From assembly GCA_020025755.1 (NCBI GenBank), contig JAHHRO010000053.1, positions 1 through 10,674 of the forward strand: a DNA stretch of 10,674 bases, in the 5' to 3' direction. Origin of the DNA: Butyricicoccus sp. (GTDB taxonomy: Bacteria > Bacillota > Clostridia > Oscillospirales > Butyricicoccaceae). Below the pieces are notes generated by a model that was not told where the DNA came from, ran no database searches, and saw nothing but the letters and a program-made list of their open reading frames with translations. Shown here one piece after another: positions 7,146 to 10,674 of this stretch (positions are counted from its first letter, which is position 1; each line of letters opens with the position of its first letter). The position numbers were made by a program, and so were the translations under genes.

Positions 7146-7174
7146 TCCAGAGGGGGCATTGGATGCCCTCTGGA
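7146..7174 (-). other. Stem-loop just after the 4-hydroxybutyrate dehydrogenase stop codon
   Basis: TCCAGAG (7146-7152) and CTCTGGA (7168-7174) pair, with GGCAT/ATGCC stacked inside and a GG bulge. The hairpin begins 7 bases beyond the stop codon and lacks a U-run. A 3'-end stabilising or processing role is likely. Confidence 0.5.
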
Positions 7175-7181
7175 ATATTGA

Positions 7182-8357
7182 TTAGAAGCACTCGCGGTAG
7201 ATGCGCTCCATCAGTTCCAAAGTCATCGGCGCATAGGAGTTGGTCACGAGACGCTGCTGGTTTGCCATAACGGATACGGGGAATTCCTTGATATCCGCTT
7301 CCGTGAAGCCGTATTCATGCAGCGGCTTGAGCGCAAGTACCTTTTCGAGCGTTACGTTCAGGGTACGCAGGGCGTCTGCCTTGGAGCAGCCGAGGCAGCG
7401 TGCAACGATCTCCTTAAAGCGGCCAAGCTCGCCCTCCGGCTGATACTCGTCATAGATTTCAAGGATCTTGCCAAAGAGTGCATAGTTGGACTCGCCATGC
7501 GGTACATGGTAAGTGCCACCGAGTGGGAAGGACATTGCGTGTACGGTTGCGCAGCCTGCCTTGAGGAAGGCAACGCCAGCGTACAGGGACGCGGTAACGT
7601 ACTCGTCGAGGTATGCAAGACGGGTCTCCTCCCCTTCCAGTGCGATGCGGCGGAAGCCCTCGAGGATCATTTCCATTGCCTTGACGGAATACATCTCAGA
7701 GGTCATGGTGCGGCGGTGTGGGGACAGGAAGGACTCAGTTGCATGAATGAGTGCATCAATTGCAGAAGCTGCAAATGGCTTGTATGGCAGGGTCTTGAGC
7801 AGATCCGGAATGAGGCAGACCTTGGTCGGAATGATATCATCGGAAACCAGACCCAGCTTGGTCTCACCGCCAGTCAGCTTGCCGTCCTTTTCGTCCTTTA
7901 CGATGGCAACCGAGATATTGGTCACTTCGGAGCCTGTGCCGCAGGTGGTGGGGATTGCGATAACTTCCTTTTCGTTTACGACCGGCTCGCGCTTGAAGAA
8001 CAGTTCATGCACGGAGGTCGGACGCTTGCAGCCGAGCAGCTTGCACAGATCCATGATCGCGCCGCCGCCGATTGCGATAACGCGGTCATAGGAATCATAA
8101 GGGATCTGCTCGTACATGGTCTCGATCATCGCCTCGGAGGGCTCGCCTGTACCGAACTTCTCCTGAAATACATAAGTACATGGCAGGCTGTACTGCTCCA
8201 TGAACGGCTTATAGATAAACTCATTGGTCAGGACGACATCGCGCGCACCCAGCGCGAACTCCTGAGCGAACGCACCAAAATCTGCGAACTTATAGATGGT
8301 GGGTGCAATAATGATCTCTCTCTTGTCCTGCATCAGAGAAGCGCTAAAAGAATCCAT
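7182..8357 (-). CDS. 4hbD: NAD-dependent 4-hydroxybutyrate dehydrogenase (iron-type alcohol dehydrogenase)
   Basis: This group III metal-dependent alcohol dehydrogenase of 391 residues interconverts succinic semialdehyde and 4-hydroxybutyrate. It matches C. kluyveri 4HbD along its length: DVVLTNEFIYKPF, the NAD-binding GGGAIMD (97-103), PTTCGTGSEVTN (136-147), and metal ligands D201 and H205 (DALIHATE), H273 (VHAMSFPLGG) and H287 (YHVPHGE). QQRLVTNSY near the C-terminus is also shared. ATGs exist at 8372 and 8366, but the GGAG ribosome binding site overlaps them and lies 9 bases before the ATG at 8357, so that one is chosen. The N-terminus is roughly 15 residues longer than in C. kluyveri. 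It is the first gene of the cluster, followed by abfD. Substrate assignment rests on similarity and on the neighbouring abfD. Confidence 0.94.
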   Translation of the reverse strand: MDSFSASLMQDKREIIIAPTIYKFADFGAFAQEFALGARDVVLTNEFIYKPFMEQYSLPCTYVFQEKFGTGEPSEAMIETMYEQIPYDSYDRVIAIGGGAIMDLCKLLGCKRPTSVHELFFKREPVVNEKEVIAIPTTCGTGSEVTNISVAIVKDEKDGKLTGGETKLGLVSDDIIPTKVCLIPDLLKTLPYKPFAASAIDALIHATESFLSPHRRTMTSEMYSVKAMEMILEGFRRIALEGEETRLAYLDEYVTASLYAGVAFLKAGCATVHAMSFPLGGTYHVPHGESNYALFGKILEIYDEYQPEGELGRFKEIVARCLGCSKADALRTLNVTLEKVLALKPLHEYGFTEADIKEFPVSVMANQQRLVTNSYAPMTLELMERIYRECF

Positions 8358-8405
8358 GTGAAACATCTCCATTAAAAAAAATTTCTAGTGATATGTGTGT
8401 CGTAT

Positions 8406-8528
8406 GCCCTGTTCGGGCGGCAGGAGGCAAAGTGCATTTCCGCCGCAAAGGGTCATATAGATAGCCTTTGTAAAAAAATAAGAAACATGATAATTGTTGG
8501 GGGGATAAGTGGTAAGTTACTTTGCCTC
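8406..8528 (-). promoter_or_regulatory. Structured leader RNA of the 4-hydroxybutyrate operon
   Basis: The predicted leader runs about 170 bases from near 8529 to the ATG. Its first ten bases, GAGGCAAAGT (minus strand, 8528-8519), are perfectly complementary to ACTTTGCCTC at 8433-8424. That second segment lies in the loop of a GGCGG/CCGCC hairpin (8416-8420 with 8440-8444), so the pairing would form a pseudoknot. CAAAGG/CCTTTG (8446-8451 with 8465-8470) makes another hairpin. GCCC/GGGC (8406-8409 with 8415-8418) competes with the GGCGG stem. I cannot match it to a known riboswitch class. A cis-regulatory role is inference. Confidence 0.4.
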
Positions 8529-8538
8529 TGTGGTAAGT
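8509..8538. promoter_or_regulatory. Direct repeats over the -10 and start of the proximal 4hbD promoter
   Basis: The 9-base motif GTGGTAAGT occurs at 8509-8517 and 8530-8538, spaced 21 bp, or two helical turns. The second copy overlaps the -10 box and the first lies just inside the transcribed region. This geometry fits a regulator bound on one face of the helix. No regulator gene is in the window. Confidence 0.45.
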
Positions 8539-8564
8539 ATACCAAAATCCGAGCAAGAGTTCAA
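8536..8564 (-). promoter_or_regulatory. Proximal promoter of the 4hbD-abfD operon
   Basis: On the minus strand, TTGAAC (8564-8559) and TATACT (8541-8536) are separated by exactly 17 bases, and a TGG gives an extended -10. The start would fall near 8529, leaving a leader of about 170 bases. Confidence 0.7.
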
Positions 8565-8649
8565 CATAAAATAACACAAATTACCCATTATTTTTCTGCA
8601 CGTCCAAAAAGTGCAAAGCGAAAGGTTACTTTCTGGTTATCTTGTTTTT

Positions 8650-8678
8650 ATTTTAACGTATCTTTTGCGCTTTGTAAA
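8650..8678 (-). promoter_or_regulatory. Possible distal promoter of the 4hbD operon
   Basis: On the minus strand, TTTACA (8678-8673) and TAAAAT (8655-8650) are 17 bases apart in an AT-rich stretch 114 bases upstream of the proximal promoter. It could add a second start to the operon. AT-rich context makes a chance match possible. Confidence 0.45.
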
Positions 8679-8889
8679 CCATTTTTTATGAAAATGCGCC
8701 AGAACCTGTTGAAAATCGGCATGGAAATTGGGTGATTTTCCTAATGAGAAGTGAGAGAATGATGATATTTTATGATGGATATGTTCTATTTTGCAGGGAG
8801 TCAGATGATTTTCGGGTGATTTTTGGAATTTATGATGGTATTTTGTTTTTTATGATGGGAGAGCGTGGAGCGGCAGGTTTGTGGAAGCA
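8679..8889. other. AT-rich spacer without a convincing gene
   Basis: I see no supported gene here. A 63-codon open frame from 8732 lacks a ribosome binding site and runs into the dispersed repeat. The sequence TTTATGATGG occurs three times, at 8769-8778, 8829-8838 and 8849-8858, spaced 60 and 20 bp. The stretch probably belongs to the upstream control region or is remnant sequence. Confidence 0.5.
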
Positions 8890-9440
8890 TAGATTTGCTT
8901 TTGGAAAGCAAAGGGAAATGTGAATTGGGGGAATCCGTAAGATTTTCATTTCTGCTAAATGATTTGCTTGGAAGCAAGGGTAACGTGTCGCGCCGGCGAC
9001 GGCGGCATAAGGGCTGGACACCTTACGGTTTCCTTGCCCTTATGAATCCTCCCCTTCCCTTCCATCAGATGAATAACGGCAATGCCCCAAGGGTCGTAAA
9101 GTATGAACTCCGCCACAGGCGGGCCTGCACAGCCTCTTTTGGAGATGGCTTTTCCTGCAACCGCAAAGGCTTTTTGTGCCTTGGTCATGGCATACAGGAC
9201 TGGAAATCATCTTTGCATTTTAGCTGAAGGGTTTTCGTTGGTTTATGGGATTTGCCGCTCTACCGCATCTGGAACGAGCCGACCAGTTTGCGAACTGGTC
9301 GGACTGTTCCAATGCTGCGGATTGCTTGTGCCGGTATACTGCGCTCGAACGTCCATTGCGCTTAATACTGGAAATGAGGACGTGCGCGCGAGCGTTCATG
9401 GAGGGTCTGAAAGCATATTTTGCGTTTGTGCGTTGTACAT
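8890..9440 (+). repeat. Dispersed structured repeat, copy B
   Basis: This is the only copy present end to end in the window. Its first 115 bases match copy A reversed, and bases from about 9006 onward match copy C reversed. Hairpins in order are TTTGCTTT/AAAGCAAA (8894-8912), TTGCTT/AAGCAA (8964-8977), CATAAGGG/CCCTTATG (9006-9044) with an inner GGACACC stem, CCGCC/GGCGG (9110-9122), and a long hairpin at 9271-9310 with a 10-bp core. Short open frames run through it in several frames, but a one-base length difference from copy C near 9360-9385 breaks them. I therefore treat it as non-coding. Confidence 0.8.
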
Positions 9441-9464
9441 TTTGTCATATCTTGCCGAAAAACG

Positions 9465-9493
9465 TTGCCAAGCCTCCCAAACTATGCTATCCT
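9465..9493 (+). promoter_or_regulatory. Toxin mRNA promoter, unit 1
   Basis: TTGCCA (9465-9470) and TATCCT (9488-9493) are 17 bases apart, with TGC giving an extended -10. The start would be near 9500, so the leader is about 125 bases. Its first bases can fold as GAAAAA/TTTTTC (9503-9520), and GGCG/CGCC (9542-9553) follows. Confidence 0.7.
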
Positions 9494-9574
9494 AAATATC
9501 AGGAAAAAAGAATATTTTTCAGCGCGTACTGATTCACGGTAGGCGGTTTCGCCCTTTCCAGCTTTCATTAAGAA

Positions 9575-9617
9575 GGAACGGGTAAAAAAACCTCCCGTTC
9601 CGATCTGGAAGGGAGGT
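9575..9617 (+). promoter_or_regulatory. Mutually exclusive hairpins controlling the toxin ribosome binding site, unit 1
   Basis: Hairpin 1 is GGAACGGG (9575-9582) with CCCGTTCC (9594-9601). Hairpin 2 is ACCTCCC-g-TTCC (9590-9601) with GGAAGGGAGGT (9607-9617), an 11-bp stem with one bulge. Hairpin 2 buries the Shine-Dalgarno GGGAGG. Both use 9594-9601, so only one can form. Hairpin 1 forms first during transcription and would leave the site open until the RNA refolds. Confidence 0.65.
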
Positions 9618-9624
9618 GGATGCG

Positions 9625-9699
9625 ATGTACAGAAAATTTCTGCAAATCATGCTATGCATAGCATTTTTTATGTGGCTTTTCACTACATATGCAAAATGA
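9625..9699 (+). CDS. 24-residue hydrophobic peptide, putative type I toxin, unit 1
   Basis: The peptide starts MYRKFLQIMLCIAFF and ends TTYAK. Two basic residues (3-4) are followed by one hydrophobic segment (about 5-22) and a terminal lysine, the shape of a single-pass membrane peptide toxin such as the Fst, Ibs or TxpA groups, although I recognise no specific family. GGGAGG lies 8 bases before the ATG. An in-frame GTG at 9616 overlaps that site and is unlikely to be used. The identical peptide occurs 387 bp downstream. The type I toxin call rests on the whole locus: size, hydrophobicity, buried ribosome binding site, terminator and convergent antisense promoter. Toxicity itself is inference. 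Confidence 0.75.
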   Translation: MYRKFLQIMLCIAFFMWLFTTYAK

Positions 9700-9779
9700 C
9701 CGCCCAGCCTCGAAAACTAGCGGTCATTTCATAGACTGATAAGGGGGCAAACCGTCTACTGGTACGCGCCCTTTTTTGT
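9690..9779 (-). ncRNA. Antisense antitoxin RNA, unit 1
   Basis: A strong minus-strand promoter would start an RNA near 9779. It runs across the toxin terminator and the last codons of the toxin, to a stem of AAATGACCGC (9694-9703) with GCGGTCATTT (9720-9729). That stem spans the toxin stop codon and is followed by TTTTGC on the minus strand. The loop read on that strand contains UUCG, fitting a YUNR U-turn used for fast RNA pairing. The length would be about 90 bases. Because it overlaps only the 3' end of the toxin message, RNase III-type decay is a likely mode, as for TxpA/RatA. Ends are estimates. Confidence 0.65.
9741..9777 (+). terminator. Toxin mRNA terminator, unit 1
   Basis: AAGGGGGC (9741-9748) pairs with GCGCCCTT (9766-9773), with one G/G mismatch, and is followed by a run of six T residues. 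It lies 42 bases after the toxin stop codon. Confidence 0.75.
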
Positions 9780-9785
9780 ACCTTT

Positions 9786-9814
9786 AGTATACTCGTTTTC
9801 CGCCTGCCTGTCAA
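9786..9814 (-). promoter_or_regulatory. Antisense RNA promoter, unit 1
   Basis: On the minus strand, a perfect TTGACA (9814-9809) and TATACT (9791-9786) are 17 bases apart. It is the closest match to the sigma-A consensus in the window, as expected for an antitoxin RNA that must be in excess. Confidence 0.85.
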
Positions 9815-9851
9815 GCCTTCCCCCTGCCCTGTCCGAGCCTGTCGAAAAATG

Positions 9852-9880
9852 TTGCCAAGCCTTCCAAACTATGCTATCCT
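9852..9880 (+). promoter_or_regulatory. Toxin mRNA promoter, unit 2
   Basis: TTGCCA (9852-9857) and TATCCT (9875-9880) keep the 17-base spacing. Two of the four changes between units fall around this promoter: one just before the -35 and one in the spacer. The boxes are unchanged. Confidence 0.7.
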
Positions 9881-9961
9881 AAATATTAGGAAAAAAGAAT
9901 ATTTTTCAGCGCGTACTGATTCACGGTAGGCGGTTTCGCCCTTTCCAGCTTTCATTAAGAA

Positions 9962-10004
9962 GGAACGGGTAAAAAAACCTCCCGTTCCGATCTGGAAGGG
10001 AGGT
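9962..10004 (+). promoter_or_regulatory. Mutually exclusive hairpins controlling the toxin ribosome binding site, unit 2
   Basis: Base for base the same as unit 1: GGAACGGG/CCCGTTCC competes with the 11-bp bulged stem that buries GGGAGG. Confidence 0.65.
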
Positions 10005-10011
10005 GGATGCG

Positions 10012-10086
10012 ATGTACAGAAAATTTCTGCAAATCATGCTATGCATAGCATTTTTTATGTGGCTTTTCACTACATATGCAAAATGA
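10012..10086 (+). CDS. 24-residue hydrophobic peptide, putative type I toxin, unit 2
   Basis: This is identical to the unit 1 peptide, with the same ribosome binding site and spacing. Both nucleotide and amino acid sequences are unchanged from the start codon to the stop. Two intact copies with identical antitoxins mean either antisense RNA could silence either message. Confidence 0.75.
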   Translation: MYRKFLQIMLCIAFFMWLFTTYAK

Positions 10087-10166
10087 CCGCCCAGCCTCGA
10101 AAACTAGCGGTCATTTCATAGACTGATAAGGGGGCAAACCGTCTACTGGTACGCGCCCTTTTTTGT
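10077..10166 (-). ncRNA. Antisense antitoxin RNA, unit 2
   Basis: Same as in unit 1: the promoter lies at 10173-10201, the start near 10166, and the terminating stem AAATGACCGC/GCGGTCATTT is at 10081-10116. Ends are estimates. Confidence 0.65.
10128..10164 (+). terminator. Toxin mRNA terminator, unit 2
   Basis: This is the same AAGGGGGC/GCGCCCTT stem with a T-run as in unit 1. Confidence 0.75.
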
Positions 10167-10172
10167 ACCTTT

Positions 10173-10201
10173 AGTATACTCGTTTTCCGCCTGCCTGTCA
10201 A
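10173..10201 (-). promoter_or_regulatory. Antisense RNA promoter, unit 2
   Basis: TTGACA (10201-10196) and TATACT (10178-10173) are 17 bases apart on the minus strand. The duplicated segment ends one base beyond this -35 box. Confidence 0.85.
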
Positions 10202-10209
10202 GGCAGTTT

Positions 10210-10674
10210 CATGTACAAACCATGACCTTTGCACAGCATATACGCGCAAAATAGTGCGGCACTTCCCTGACCAGCCCCTCCATGAACGCTCGCGCGAACG
10301 TCGCCCATCTCCAAAAGGAACAGCAATGGACGTTCGAGCACAGAGCACTGGCACAAAGAGTCCGCAGCATTGGAACAGTCCAACCAGTTCGCAAACTGGT
10401 TGGCTCGTTCCAGATGCGGTAGAGCGGCAAATCCCATAAACCAACGAAAGCCTTGTTTGTAAAACGTAAAGATGATTGCCAGTCCTGTTTGTGTGATAAC
10501 GCCGAAAATGTTTTTGGTTTCAAGAAGAAATGATTTCCAAAAGAGGCTGTACGATTCCGCCTGTGGCGGAGTTCATACTTTACGACCCTTGGGGCATTGC
10601 CATTCTTCACCGGATGGAAAGGGAGTGTGGGATTCACAAGGGCAAGAACCGCAAGGTTCTACCCCTTGTGTCTC
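10210..10674 (-). repeat. Dispersed structured repeat, copy C (inverted, runs off the window)
   Basis: Read on the minus strand, it matches copy B from about 9005 to 9440, including the block ATGCCCCAAGGGTCGTAAAG and the block TTTATGGGATTTGCCGCTCT. It has the same hairpins: CACAAGGG/CCCTTGTG (10635-10670) with inner AGAACC-GCAA-GGTTCT, TCCGCC/GGCGGA (10556-10570), and the 10-bp core hairpin (10372-10411). Internal segments near 10440-10530 have diverged from B. It continues past the end of the window. Confidence 0.8.

Larger units (their letters stand above)
9454..9815. repeat. Tandem repeat unit 1, carrying a toxin-antitoxin locus
   Basis: Bases 9454-9815 recur at 9841-10202, an offset of 387 bp. 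I see only four differences in 362 bases, all C in unit 1 and T in unit 2, and all within the first 47 bases. A 25-bp unrelated spacer separates the units. Confidence 0.95.
9841..10202. repeat. Tandem repeat unit 2, carrying a toxin-antitoxin locus
   Basis: This is the second copy of the 362-bp unit. Homology stops right after the -35 box of the antisense promoter, so that promoter is kept complete. Inverted repeat C begins a few bases further on. Confidence 0.95.

Noticed and set aside
284..8375. Long plus-strand open frames (for example 284-1342, 1981-3405, 3465-5090, 5754-7082, 7317-8375) opposite the operon
   Set aside because: They lie antisense to clearly identified enzymes, look like no known protein, are rich in Cys, His and Arg as mirror frames of such genes are, and lack their own ribosome binding sites.
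8732..8923. 63-codon plus-strand open frame in the AT-rich spacer
   Set aside because: No ribosome binding site, low-complexity composition, and the end runs into the dispersed repeat.
9103..9532. Open frames in repeat B and matching ones in repeat C (10070-10637)
   Set aside because: Several overlapping frames are open at once, B and C differ by a one-base indel near 9360-9385, and the conserved signal is hairpin pairing rather than a protein. They look spurious, although similar frames may be annotated in other genomes.
9454..10202. CRISPR array
   Set aside because: Only two long units, not short repeats with unique spacers, and no cas genes.
1..10674. Circular element or plasmid suggested by the 11-base end match
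   Set aside because: The match lies inside a repeat family, is too short to mean circularity, and the content is chromosomal metabolism with no replication gene.
8890..10674. Insertion sequence or composite transposon
   Set aside because: No transposase or clear target-site duplication is visible. The composite layout is reported only as a finding.

Overview
The window looks like a piece of a strictly anaerobic, butyrate-forming member of the class Clostridia. The most likely home is the Oscillospiraceae/Butyricicoccaceae neighbourhood. The evidence is the fermentation enzymes, the strong AAGGAG-type ribosome binding sites, sigma-A-like promoters and moderately GC-rich codon use. The genus cannot be fixed from this sequence alone.

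Bases 281-8357 hold seven genes, all read on the minus strand. In order of transcription they are 4-hydroxybutyrate dehydrogenase, 4-hydroxybutyryl-CoA dehydratase (abfD), a 92-residue four-cysteine protein of unknown role, a Pct/YdiF-type CoA-transferase, thiolase, crotonase and 3-hydroxybutyryl-CoA dehydrogenase. Together they feed crotonyl-CoA from two sides. One side goes from succinic semialdehyde to 4-hydroxybutyrate, 4-hydroxybutyryl-CoA and crotonyl-CoA. The other goes from acetyl-CoA to acetoacetyl-CoA, 3-hydroxybutyryl-CoA and crotonyl-CoA, and can run backwards as the oxidative half of 4-aminobutyrate/succinate fermentation. Bcd-EtfAB, SucD and 4-aminobutyrate transaminase are not in the window. 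Promoter-like sequences lie upstream of the dehydrogenase (two, with a long structured leader) and upstream of thiolase (one, with a palindrome between -35 and -10). GC-rich stem-loops sit in several of the gene junctions, and a good terminator closes the operon at 217-247.

Bases 8373-8889 are an AT-rich control region without a convincing gene. Bases 8890-10674 hold no conventional protein gene. They contain two copies of a roughly 0.5 kb dispersed repeat in inverted orientation (8890-9440 and 10210-10674), and a third, truncated copy lies at 1-125. Several hairpins in these repeats keep their pairing through compensatory base changes, which suggests a structured element rather than a coding one.

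Between the inverted copies lies a nearly perfect tandem duplication of 362 bp (9454-9815 and 9841-10202). Each unit looks like a compact type I toxin-antitoxin locus: a forward promoter, a leader with two mutually exclusive hairpins (one burying the Shine-Dalgarno), a 24-codon hydrophobic peptide, a terminator, and a near-consensus convergent promoter for an antisense RNA over the 3' end of the toxin message. The duplicated locus and the structured repeat family are the least explained parts of the window.
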